Source of the DNA: JAABYT01 sp041581935
Lineage (GTDB): Bacteria; Pseudomonadota; Gammaproteobacteria; HK1
Assembly (NCBI GenBank): GCA_041581935.1
Contig: JBFICP010000073.1
Span: 1 to 13,369, forward strand
Direction of reading: 5' to 3'
Length of the DNA: 13,369 nucleotides
Positions within the stretch are counted from its first letter, which is position 1; every line of letters begins with the position of its first letter. The notes under the pieces are model-generated. The model saw only the letters and a list, made by a program, of their open reading frames with translations. It was not told where the DNA came from and did no database searches. The position numbers and the translations under genes were made by a program. Shown piece by piece: positions 1 through 6,112 of the stretch.

Positions 1-296
1 GACACCGTGTCGGTTGCCAGACGACGCACCTGGCCCATGTCGCCCTCACCGACGACCCGGGCAAGCACCGAGGACGTGCCCGCCATCAGCCCGATACCGA
101 GACTGGTCATGACCATGACCACGGGAAAGGTGAAGCTCATGGCCGCCAGTGGCTCCGCGCCGAGCTGTGCGACGAACCAGGTGTCGGTGGCGTTGAACAG
201 CATGATGGCGAGCACCGCCCACACCATGGGCACGGTCATGGATACCAGGTGTGCGGCGACCGGACCTTCGACGAGGCGCGCGCGAGAGCTTGTCAT
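1..296 (-). CDS. MATE family efflux transporter, N-terminal part (cut by window edge)
   Basis: The minus strand reads open from an ATG at 296 to the window start, giving 98 residues of the N-terminus. MATE transporters are inner-membrane antiporters that export drugs or metabolites using a Na+ or H+ gradient. The motif FNATDTWFVAQLG (residues 34-46), followed by PLAAMSFTFPVV, matches the end of helix 1 and start of helix 2 in this family. Hydrophobic stretches near residues 17-36 and 52-75 fit the first two membrane helices. VLARVVGEGD fits the following loop. No strong Shine-Dalgarno sequence precedes the ATG, so the exact start is uncertain. The gene diverges from the aconitase X pair, with about 96 bp between starts. 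The substrate cannot be told from this fragment. The family call is secure. Confidence 0.87.
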   Translation of the reverse strand, partial: MTSSRARLVEGPVAAHLVSMTVPMVWAVLAIMLFNATDTWFVAQLGAEPLAAMSFTFPVVMVMTSLGIGLMAGTSSVLARVVGEGDMGQVRRLATDTV

Positions 297-392
297 TGCC
301 GGTGGCGACGTTACGTGATTGACTTGGGTGATGGGACTCTCGGTGAAAGGCCAGCGTCAATCAACCGCATTCGGCGCGGTGACCGGTAAAGC

Positions 393-1712
393 GTGCATCC
401 GGGGTTCGTGAGCGACCCGCCGCCGGTGCAGCTCGACGATCGGGACCGCGCGCTGCTCGACGGAGCCGAGGGTGAAGCCATGCGCTTTGCAATGCAGGTG
501 GTGCTGCGCGCGGCGCACATCTCCGGCGCGACGCGCCTTCAGGACATCTCCTTCGCGCACATCGACGCCTGCTTCTACAGCGGCCAGGCGCATGTGGACT
601 TTGCCCGCTTCATGGTGGAAAACGGCGCGCGCCTCGCGGTCCCGGCATGGACCAACACCTCGCTGGTCAGTCAGGTCGATCCGCAGATTCGTCCGGAGTC
701 GGACGATCCGGTGGTCATCGGCGGTGCGCGCCTGCTCATGGAGCTCTATGAGAGGCTCGGCTGCGAGCCCGTTTGGACCTGCGCGCCGTATCAGCTGCCG
801 GGCAGGCCGCGGCTGGGGGATCACATCGTCGGCTCGGAATCCAATGCCGTGACCTTCTACAACTCGGTCGTCGGAGCGCGCACCAACAAGTACGGCGACT
901 TCCTCGACGTGTGCGCGGCCGTGGTCGGGCGCGTCCCCTACTCGGGGCTGCATACCGACGAAGGGCGTCGTGGTCGCGTGCTCGTCGGCCTCGATGCGAT
1001 TCCCGAAGCGCTGCGTCGCGAGGACATTTTTCACCACGTCCTCGGTCACCGGCTCGGGCGAGTGGCGCAGTCCCGGGTCCCGGTCATCTGCGGCTTGCCG
1101 GCCGACAGCAACGAAGACCAGTTGAAGGCCATCAGCGCCGCCGCGGCGGCGTCCGGCGCTGTGGGTCTGTTCCACGCGGTCGGTGTGACACCGGAAGCGC
1201 CGGATCTCGAGAGCGCGTTTCAAGGCCATGAGCCGGACACGGTGATCGATATCACCCCGGCGGATCTCGTCGAGGCGCGTGACGCCCTGTCGCTGGGCGC
1301 GAGCGGCACGCTCGCCATGGTGGCACTCGGCACGCCGCACTTCTCTTTCACCGAGTTTGCGCGACTGGTGCCGCTCGTCGCGGGGCGCCGGGTGCACGCG
1401 GGCACCGCATTCTATGTTTCCACGAGCCGTTACGTGCAGGCGCGCATCGAAGAGCAGGGGTGGGGCGAGACTCTGCGCCGCGCGGGCGTGCAGGTGATCG
1501 TCGACACCTGCACGTATTTCTCTCCGGCGGTGCGCGGCTGCCGCGGACGGGTCATGACCAACTCGGCCAAGTGGGCTTACTACGCACCGGGACTGCTGGC
1601 GGTGGAATCGGTGTTCGGCACCCTCGAGGAGTGCGTCGAGTCGGCGATGCGCGGCGAGGTCTGGCGCGATGGGCGCCTTTGGCGCGACGCGACCTGGGGG
1701 GTGCGTCCTTGA
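393..1712 (+). CDS. Aconitase X (AcnX) large/catalytic subunit
   Basis: This is the catalytic subunit of an aconitase X-type Fe-S dehydratase (formerly DUF521). Characterised members dehydrate cis-3-hydroxy-L-proline in bacteria or mevalonate 5-phosphate in archaea. Family motifs seen are HIDACFYSGQAHVDF (57-70), VPAWTNTS (83-90), TCAPYQLPGRP (129-139), GSESNAVTFYNSVVGARTN (147-165) and LGTPHFSFTE (312-321), plus the late VDTCTYFSP and TNSAKWAYYAPG. Cys130 and Cys373 are the likeliest visible cluster ligands, though this was not aligned to a structure. Position 313 is Gly where many homologues, as I recall them, have Cys or Ser. The GTG at 393 is the longest start; in-frame GTGs at 408 and 426 are alternatives, and the conserved region begins near VQLDDRDRALLDG (from 426). 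The stop overlaps the next gene's start. No hydroxyproline or isoprenoid genes are adjacent, so the substrate is open. Confidence 0.9.
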   Translation: MHPGFVSDPPPVQLDDRDRALLDGAEGEAMRFAMQVVLRAAHISGATRLQDISFAHIDACFYSGQAHVDFARFMVENGARLAVPAWTNTSLVSQVDPQIRPESDDPVVIGGARLLMELYERLGCEPVWTCAPYQLPGRPRLGDHIVGSESNAVTFYNSVVGARTNKYGDFLDVCAAVVGRVPYSGLHTDEGRRGRVLVGLDAIPEALRREDIFHHVLGHRLGRVAQSRVPVICGLPADSNEDQLKAISAAAAASGAVGLFHAVGVTPEAPDLESAFQGHEPDTVIDITPADLVEARDALSLGASGTLAMVALGTPHFSFTEFARLVPLVAGRRVHAGTAFYVSTSRYVQARIEEQGWGETLRRAGVQVIVDTCTYFSPAVRGCRGRVMTNSAKWAYYAPGLLAVESVFGTLEECVESAMRGEVWRDGRLWRDATWGVRP

Positions 1713-2134
1713 GCGGCTTCGCTATCGAGGCGGGCACGCTCAACCCGGGCAGCGCCGGCGCCGAGGCCCTGGTGCTCGACGAGCCGCTCAGCTTCTGGGG
1801 CGGGTTCGATCCGAGCACCGGAATCATCGTCGATCGGCATCACCCGCAACACGGTGCCTGCGTCGCGGGACGGTTCCTGGTACTGCCCGCGAGTCGCGGC
1901 TCGGCGGGTACCCCCGCGGGCGTGGCCGAGGCCATTCGCCGCGGTGTCGGTCCGGCGGGCATCGTGCTCGGGGAAGCCGACGTCAACGTTGCCATCGGCG
2001 CCATGGTGGCGGCGACGCTCTACGAGGCCGAGGTGCCGGTTCTGGTCGTCGACGCTGCCGCGCGCGCGCGGCTGCGCACGGGCGACCGGATCGTCGCGGT
2101 CGCGGACGGAACGTTACGTATCGAGCGGCGGTAG
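1709..2134 (+). CDS. Aconitase X small/swivel subunit (DUF126)
   Basis: This 141-residue protein is the swivel subunit that completes aconitase X; in other species it is fused to the large subunit. Motifs seen are SFWGGFDPSTG (28-38), DRHHPQHG (42-49), GRFLVLPASRGSAGTP (54-69) and GEADVNVAIGAMVAATLYEAEVP (88-110). The serine of the RGS motif (Ser65) matches a strongly conserved active-site region. The start is TTG at 1709, whose TTGA overlaps the large subunit's TGA, so the two are almost certainly translationally coupled. An upstream extension of the reading frame would lie inside the large-subunit gene and is not homologous to the family. The length fits a stand-alone DUF126 subunit. The pair is a two-gene operon followed by a gene on the opposite strand. 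Confidence 0.88.
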   Translation: MSGFAIEAGTLNPGSAGAEALVLDEPLSFWGGFDPSTGIIVDRHHPQHGACVAGRFLVLPASRGSAGTPAGVAEAIRRGVGPAGIVLGEADVNVAIGAMVAATLYEAEVPVLVVDAAARARLRTGDRIVAVADGTLRIERR

Positions 2135-2155
2135 ACTTCGCTGCGCTCGGCGCAA

Positions 2156-2176
2156 GCTGCGCGTGCAGCGTGTTTT
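2156..2176 (+). terminator. Possible weak terminator after the aconitase X pair
   Basis: A 5-bp stem GCTGC/GCAGC with a GCGT loop lies about 20 bases after the small-subunit stop. A short T run (TTTT) follows, separated by three bases. The position between convergent genes is right, but the stem is short and the T run weak. Confidence 0.3.
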
Positions 2177-2198
2177 GCTCGGTGCAAGCGTTCGCGGT

Positions 2199-3035
2199 TC
2201 AGTCGCGATGCTCGCGGTCCGGTTTGCACGGCAGGCGGTGGTCCATCTCCAGTGCCGGCTCATCCACGTCCGGAGTGCCGACGACCACGGCCGGAACGCC
2301 AGCCACGGTGCAGTGGGGCGGCACGTCCTCCAGGACCACGCTGCCGGCACCGATCTTGGCGCCGCGGCCGACTTCCACGTTACCAAGGATCTTGGCACCG
2401 GCGCCGATCAGCACGCCGTGGCGCACCTTGGGGTGGCGATCGCCTTCCGCCTTGCCGGTACCACCCAGGGTGACCTCGTGGAGGATTGATACGTTGTCCT
2501 CGATCACCGCGGTTTCTCCGACGACGACGCTGGTGGCGTGGTCGATGAGGATGCCGTCACCGACGCGTGCCGCCGGATGGATGTCGACGCCGAACACCTC
2601 CGATGTGCGGTTTTGCAGAAACAGCGCCAGCGCATCACGATCCGCATGCCATAGGCAGTGGGCGACGCGATGGGTCTGCAGGGCGTGAAACCCCTTGTAG
2701 TAGAGGAAGGGATCCGAGAATCGCTTGGCCGCCGGGTCGCGATCGCGAATGGCGCGGATATCGGCGCGCATCGATTGCCCGATGCCGGGATTCGACTCCA
2801 CGGCATCGGCGATCAGCTCGCGCACCAGCATCGCCGGCAGCACAGAGCACTCGAGCTTACCGGCCAGCAGAAAGCCCAGCGCATCCTCGAGGCTCTTGTG
2901 GTTGAGGACCGTGGCGTGCAGGAAGCTTGCGAGGATGGGCTCGCGCGCGGCCTCCCTGGCGACTTCCTCACGGATGCTCTGCCAGAGCGGATCGAGCGCC
3001 GCCCGCGCGATTCGTGCCGACTGACTACGTGCCAT
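2199..3035 (-). CDS. cysE: Serine O-acetyltransferase
   Basis: This cytoplasmic enzyme acetylates L-serine with acetyl-CoA to O-acetylserine, the first committed step of cysteine synthesis. The 278-residue product matches full-length CysE (about 273 in E. coli). An alpha-helical N-terminal domain contains PLWQSIREEV and RDRDPA. A left-handed beta-helix hexapeptide domain follows, with LIDHATSVVVGETAVI (163-178), SILHEVTLGGTGK (183-195), GDRHPKVRHG (198-207) and IGAGSVVLEDVPP (228-240). Asp165-His166 and His201 line up with the catalytic and substrate residues of E. coli CysE. I chose the ATG at 3035, not the longer frame start at 3083, because GGAGGT sits 4 bases upstream and MARSQSARIARAALDPLW matches family N-termini. 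It lies 72 bp after the 86-residue ORF on the same strand, so co-transcription is possible. Confidence 0.95.
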   Translation of the reverse strand: MARSQSARIARAALDPLWQSIREEVAREAAREPILASFLHATVLNHKSLEDALGFLLAGKLECSVLPAMLVRELIADAVESNPGIGQSMRADIRAIRDRDPAAKRFSDPFLYYKGFHALQTHRVAHCLWHADRDALALFLQNRTSEVFGVDIHPAARVGDGILIDHATSVVVGETAVIEDNVSILHEVTLGGTGKAEGDRHPKVRHGVLIGAGAKILGNVEVGRGAKIGAGSVVLEDVPPHCTVAGVPAVVVGTPDVDEPALEMDHRLPCKPDREHRD

Positions 3036-3107
3036 GGTGACCTCCGAACCGAGAAGTGTGTGCCAGGTGGGTAAGGCTGGCAACCCGCCCCGGCAGGCTC
3101 CGGGCTG

Positions 3108-3368
3108 TCAGCCGCACCCTGCCGGCGTGGTCGTGGGCCGACGGCTGGTGCGCACGCGCGGCCGACGCAGACGCGAGCGTGCCGCATCCAGCAACGCTTC
3201 GATTGCGACCACCAGCCGGTAGCATGTGGCAGCAATGGCCACATCCAGGCCGTCCGCGGTGAGCCCACCGCCCTGCCCGCGGTCGATTGATGGGTCGCCG
3301 GAGCTTCTCGGCGGTGCGTATCGGCGTGGAAACAGCGCGCGTGCATAGGCATCTGCAAAGCGTTTCAT
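3108..3368 (-). CDS. Small hypothetical protein between the DUF1127 gene and cysE
   Basis: This 86-residue protein starts MKRFADAYARALFPRRY. I do not recognise the family. Expression is supported by a strong AAGGAG ribosome binding site 9 bases before the ATG at 3368, and by its place 50 bp after the DUF1127 gene and 72 bp before cysE on the same strand. It has an amphipathic or hydrophobic middle (GLDVAIAATCYRLVVAIEALLDAARSRL split around residues 39-67) that could form one or two helices. The tail is very basic and Arg-rich (SRLRRPRVRTSRR). No signal peptide is seen. A basic tail after a helix could mean nucleic-acid or membrane-surface contact, but this is only a guess. The frame also stays open far upstream, inside the DUF1127 gene; that extension is an antiframe artefact. 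Confidence 0.6.
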   Translation of the reverse strand: MKRFADAYARALFPRRYAPPRSSGDPSIDRGQGGGLTADGLDVAIAATCYRLVVAIEALLDAARSRLRRPRVRTSRRPTTTPAGCG

Positions 3369-3390
3369 CGTTTCTCGCTCCTTCTCACTG

Positions 3391-3404
3391 ACCCGCTCGC
3401 GCGG
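3391..3404 (-). other. Small hairpin between the DUF1127 gene and the 86-residue ORF
   Basis: CCCGC-TCGC-GCGGG is a perfect 5-bp stem with a 4-base loop in the intercistronic gap, just upstream of the AAGGAG of the small ORF. No T run follows, so it is not a standard terminator. It could act in mRNA processing or differential expression, or be chance in GC-rich sequence. Confidence 0.35.
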
Positions 3405-3418
3405 GCGTGCATCACTCC

Positions 3419-3892
3419 TCAGGCGGCCGCCTTGGTGTGCGCATCGTTGCAGCCTGCCGGCCGCTCGAGGCGCGACTCGTGGACCACCGTGGCCACCGGC
3501 TGCCGGCGGGCGCTTGCCGGTCGCGCCAGCAGCCCGGCCACCGCCGCCGGGATCTGTCCCCGGGACAAGCCGATGTCGGCGAGCAGATGGTCGTCCAGGG
3601 CGCTCAGCTCGCGTATGGCGGCGGCTTCCCGGCTCGCTCGGGCATAGGCGGCGGCCAGCTTTTTCGCGGGCCACAGCAACGCCCTGAAAAGGCTGCCCAG
3701 GGCGGCGGCCGTGGCGCGGGCCTGGAGCCGGCGTCCCAGCAGCTGGTAGCGGTGCAGCTCCTCCATGGTCACGTGGGTGCCGGGCACCAGATGGTGCGAA
3801 TCGTCGCGATGGATGATTTTCGCCGCTCGCCGGGTGACCCCCGGCTGGAGTAGTCCGGTGCCGTCTCGGACTTGATTTTGGTTCGTGTTCAT
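3419..3892 (-). CDS. DUF1127 domain-containing protein
   Basis: This 157-residue protein carries a DUF1127 (YjiS-like) domain near residues 67-124. It is marked by AAIRELSALDDHLLADIGLSRGQI, in which the pattern RELS.LDD..L.DIG..R..I is diagnostic. Small DUF1127 proteins are poorly understood; some are linked to phosphate, small-RNA or central-carbon regulation in alphaproteobacteria. This one is longer than most members, with an N-terminal region holding HRDDSHHLVPGTH and a C-terminal tail of about 30 residues. The ATG at 3892 is supported by GAGGA 8 bases upstream. A near-consensus promoter and candidate LysR sites lie just upstream, and the gene diverges from the LysR gene. It is probably the first gene of a DUF1127 / 86-residue ORF / cysE cluster. 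Confidence 0.85.
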   Translation of the reverse strand: MNTNQNQVRDGTGLLQPGVTRRAAKIIHRDDSHHLVPGTHVTMEELHRYQLLGRRLQARATAAALGSLFRALLWPAKKLAAAYARASREAAAIRELSALDDHLLADIGLSRGQIPAAVAGLLARPASARRQPVATVVHESRLERPAGCNDAHTKAAA

Positions 3893-3913
3893 TTTAGATT
3901 TCCTCGTATTGTT

Positions 3914-3928
3914 GTCCGCGGAGCGGAC
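3914..3928 (-). other. Predicted 5'-end hairpin in the DUF1127 mRNA leader
   Basis: GTCCGC and GCGGAC form a perfect 6-bp stem with a 3-base loop; outer U-G and A-U pairs can extend it. It lies between the predicted -10 element (3938-3943) and the GAGGA ribosome binding site. If transcription starts near 3931, this stem is at the extreme 5' end of the mRNA, a place where stems often protect against 5'-dependent RNA decay. Confidence 0.45.
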
Positions 3929-3937
3929 GAATGTTTC

Positions 3938-3966
3938 TCTATATATGGCCGTAGGTTAGTGTTCAA
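3938..3966 (-). promoter_or_regulatory. Sigma70-type promoter for the DUF1127 gene
   Basis: On the minus strand, TTGAAC (3961-3966) and TATAGA (3938-3943) are separated by exactly 17 bp. The -35 matches four of six consensus bases and the -10 four of six, with an overlapping TATATA. The sequence is AT-rich against a GC-rich background and is correctly placed before the DUF1127 start, leaving a leader of roughly 40 bases. Confidence 0.6.
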
Positions 3967-3977
3967 AAGGACCTTTT
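3965..3977. promoter_or_regulatory. 13-bp palindrome overlapping the DUF1127 -35 element
   Basis: AAAAGGACCTTTT is a perfect inverted repeat of 6 bp around a central A. It overlaps the predicted -35 of the DUF1127 promoter, so a protein bound here could repress or contact RNA polymerase. The binding protein is unknown; the adjacent LysR regulator is the obvious candidate. Confidence 0.45.
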
Positions 3978-4004
3978 ACAAACGAGAAGTTGTACTGATT
4001 TATT
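3975..4004 (+). promoter_or_regulatory. Possible promoter for the LysR gene
   Basis: TTTACA (3975-3980) and TTTATT (3999-4004) are spaced 18 bp apart on the plus strand. Start of transcription near 4011 would leave a leader of only about 10 bases, consistent with the lack of a visible ribosome binding site. The TACAA/TTGTA dyad fills the spacer, which would allow autorepression. This is a weak match. Confidence 0.33.
3977..3994. promoter_or_regulatory. TACAA-N8-TTGTA dyad, candidate LysR binding site
   Basis: This is a perfect 5-bp inverted repeat with an 8-bp spacer. It is centred about 54 bp upstream of the predicted DUF1127 transcription start and lies inside the possible LysR promoter. 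LysR regulators typically bind partly symmetric sites near -65 to -50 of the activated gene while repressing their own divergent promoter, which fits this geometry. The identity of the bound protein is inferred. Confidence 0.45.
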
Positions 4005-4020
4005 TGAGAATTTCTAATCT

Positions 4021-4938
4021 ATGGAACGACGCCTTCCCCCGCTGAATGCGCTGCGCGCCTTCGAGGCGGCCGCCCGTCACCTGAGCCTCACCCGCGCCGC
4101 AGAGGAGCTGCACGTGACACCCGCCGCAGTCAGCCATCAGGTCAAGAGTCTCGAGGCGTATCTCGGTGTGAAGCTGTTTCGGCGCGCGAACCGCTCGCTG
4201 CTGCTCACCGACGCCGGCCAGGCCTGCCTTCCCGGCTTGCTCGATGGCTTCGACCGCTTGGCGCAGGCCGTCGAAGCCGTCCACGCGTGCGACGAAAGCG
4301 GCCCCCTGACCGTCACCGTGCCGCCGTCCTTCGGCGCCAAGTGGCTGGTGACACGCCTCGACCGCTTTCGTCTCAAGCATCCGGGCTACGACGTGCGTCT
4401 GGACGCCTCCATGCGCCTGGTGGATCTGATGCGTGAGGGCGTGGATATCGCAGTGCGCTACGGCGCCGGTCACTACGAGGGCATGCGCGTCGATCGCCTG
4501 ATGGACGAGGTGGCAGTTCCGGTGTGCAGCCCACGCCTGCTCGAGGGCGACAACCCTCTGCGCGAGCCGGCGGATTTGTGTCGACACACGCTCCTGCACC
4601 ACACCGCTCCGCACCAGGACGACAACTTCCCGGATTGGCGCATGTGGCTGCGGGCGGCCGGCGTCGAGTCGTGCGACTTGAGCCGCGGGCCGACCTTCAG
4701 CCTCGCGAGCATGGCGGTCGAGGCCGCCATCAACGGTCAGGGTGTGGCGCTGGTGGGCGACGTGCTGGTTGCCGACGACATCGCGGCGGGACGGCTGGTG
4801 CGCCCGTTCGAGCTCAGCTTTCCAGTGAACTTCGCCTACTACATCGTGTGTCCGCGGGTGACGGCGGAGCGCCCCAGGGTAGTCGCGTTCCGTGAATGGT
4901 TGCTCGGCGAGGCTCGCGTGAGCCGCGCCCCGGGGTAA
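4021..4938 (+). CDS. LysR-family transcriptional regulator, GcvA-like
   Basis: This 305-residue protein is full length for the LysR family. The N-terminal winged helix-turn-helix (about residues 5-64) reads RRLPPLNALRAFEAAARH, then SLTRAAEELHVTPAAVSHQV and LGVKLFRR. The RRLPPLNALRAFEA start is typical of the GcvA subgroup. An effector-binding domain follows from about residue 90, with GPLTVTVPPSFGAKWLV, GVDIAVRYG and VEAAINGQGVALV. The ATG at 4021 is fixed by homology at the N-terminus although no clear Shine-Dalgarno sequence precedes it. It diverges from the DUF1127 gene across a 128-bp region carrying two dyads, so that gene is its likely target. The name GcvA is not claimed because no glycine-cleavage gene is near and this subgroup regulates many pathways. 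Confidence 0.92.
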   Translation: MERRLPPLNALRAFEAAARHLSLTRAAEELHVTPAAVSHQVKSLEAYLGVKLFRRANRSLLLTDAGQACLPGLLDGFDRLAQAVEAVHACDESGPLTVTVPPSFGAKWLVTRLDRFRLKHPGYDVRLDASMRLVDLMREGVDIAVRYGAGHYEGMRVDRLMDEVAVPVCSPRLLEGDNPLREPADLCRHTLLHHTAPHQDDNFPDWRMWLRAAGVESCDLSRGPTFSLASMAVEAAINGQGVALVGDVLVADDIAAGRLVRPFELSFPVNFAYYIVCPRVTAERPRVVAFREWLLGEARVSRAPG

Positions 4939-4983
4939 GTTGCCGCGGGAGCCGAAAGGTGCGAGCCGCGCGTTCGGGGCCTG

Positions 4984-6036
4984 TCAGGTTTCGGCGGCGG
5001 CCTTTCTCTCGGCGACCGGGCGCTGTGCACCCCACACGTTGCGCCCGTACTTCCAGTAGCCGCGCACGTTGTTCAAGCGCGAATCGGCGGTCGGGTCGAC
5101 CGCCAGCACCTCGCCGTTCAGCAGCGGCTGCAGGTAGGGCGCCAGCACCGCGCCGCCACCGCCGGTGACGACGATGAGATCGATATCCCAGTCGTCGGCC
5201 CACAGACGATCCACCTCGGTGGCGACCGCCGAAGCGAGCTTGCTGAAGGCTTCCTCGGTGAGTGGGCGCAGGTCGATGGTCTTGCCTCGGATCTTGATCG
5301 ACCCGCGGGCAACGGCGTCGTACATGCGGTACAGCTCCACGTCGACGCCGGTCTCCTCGAGCAGCTTCGCCGCGATCATCGAAAAGGCACGCGCAATACC
5401 GGACTCCGAGGAGCCGCTGCCGCGACCGGAATATTTGGTCTTGTCCGAAACCGTGTAGTCGGTGGTGCGAAAGCCGATATCGACGACGCCGATTTTCTCC
5501 TGCACGTATCGCTTGTCACTGAGCTCGGCGGTGTCCCCCATCATGAGATTGAAAAGCGAACCGAATGGCTGGGGAATGACCCGCACCTGATTGACGGTGA
5601 TCGGTATCTGGTGGCGCGCACCGCCTGCATCCAGCGTAACCAGCGAGTGAGCGCCCAATAACAACCCGGATAGCTCCTCGCGGTGACGCCGGTAGAAGCT
5701 TACCGGCAGCCCCGTCACCAGGTTGACCGACTCGTTGGCCGATACGAGCCGCGACAGCGCAGCCATCGCCATGGTCTTGGCGAAATTGGTGATGAACTGA
5801 TTCTGATCGAGAGTGAAAGAGCGCACATGGCTCTGACGCTCGGCGAGCTCTCCGACGAAGAACGACTCGCCTTCCATTTCGATATGCAGATGTTCCTCGG
5901 GTGCCGATGAAGTCAGGAGCTGCTCGCGAAACTGTATGTCAGTGGCTTCACCGAAGATGGACTTGAAAACCAGCATGTCCTTGCCGCTGGTCGCCTTGGT
6001 GAAACCGAAACCGATATCGATGCCGATGACGTTCAC
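4984..6036 (-). CDS. ParM/StbA-type actin-like ATPase
   Basis: This 350-residue protein has the actin/Hsp70 ATPase fold signature. The phosphate-1 motif is IGIDIGFGFTK (4-14), phosphate-2 is GVVDIGFRTTDY (183-194) and the adenosine motif is IVVTGGGGAVLAPY (288-301); GRGSGSSESGIARAF (204-218) lies between. Asp7 and Asp186 are the expected Mg/nucleotide residues. ParM-type actins form filaments that segregate plasmids; chromosomal relatives mostly have unknown roles. The start is GTG at 6036, because the frame has a stop 36 bases upstream with no other start between, and the first motif begins at residue 4. Its own ribosome binding site is poor; a 10-codon ORF with a strong site overlaps the GTG. 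No ParR-like gene or repeat centromere is seen nearby. The upstream flavodoxin gene is on the same strand. Confidence 0.85.
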   Translation of the reverse strand: MNVIGIDIGFGFTKATSGKDMLVFKSIFGEATDIQFREQLLTSSAPEEHLHIEMEGESFFVGELAERQSHVRSFTLDQNQFITNFAKTMAMAALSRLVSANESVNLVTGLPVSFYRRHREELSGLLLGAHSLVTLDAGGARHQIPITVNQVRVIPQPFGSLFNLMMGDTAELSDKRYVQEKIGVVDIGFRTTDYTVSDKTKYSGRGSGSSESGIARAFSMIAAKLLEETGVDVELYRMYDAVARGSIKIRGKTIDLRPLTEEAFSKLASAVATEVDRLWADDWDIDLIVVTGGGGAVLAPYLQPLLNGEVLAVDPTADSRLNNVRGYWKYGRNVWGAQRPVAERKAAAET

Positions 6037-6065
6037 GACGGTTCCCCGGGACGGTCCAGGCTCAT
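6033..6065 (-). CDS. Putative 10-codon leader ORF coupled to the actin-like gene
   Basis: On the minus strand AGAAGGAG (6073-6080) sits 7 bases before an ATG at 6065, an almost ideal initiation site. The ORF encodes only MSLDRPGEPS and stops at TGA (6033-6035). This TGA overlaps the GTG start of the ParM-like gene as GTGA. The geometry is that of translational coupling by termination-reinitiation. No long protein in this frame exists, so the strong site otherwise has no purpose except serving the GTG 36 bases away. The peptide itself may be irrelevant. Confidence 0.5.
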   Translation of the reverse strand: MSLDRPGEPS

Positions 6066-6112
6066 TGATCTACTCCTTCTAGCACGTCGATTCGAAAGCG
6101 GTCAAAGCAGGC

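Noticed and set aside
357..1397. A 346-codon open frame on the minus strand opposite the aconitase X large subunit
   Set aside because: Its translation is Arg/His-rich with no recognisable motif, and the plus-strand frame carries clear family motifs along its whole length. It is a high-GC shadow.
1460..1708. N-terminal extension of the aconitase X small subunit to 224 residues
   Set aside because: The extension lies in another frame of the large subunit, while homology to DUF126 begins right after the TTG at 1709.
3369..3674. Upstream extension of the 86-residue ORF to 188 residues
   Set aside because: The extra part overlaps the DUF1127 coding region on the same strand in another frame; the AAGGAG before 3368 marks the real start.
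4939..4983. Possible parC-like repeats next to the actin-like gene
   Set aside because: I looked for direct repeats here and in 6037-6112 and found none, so no centromere is called.
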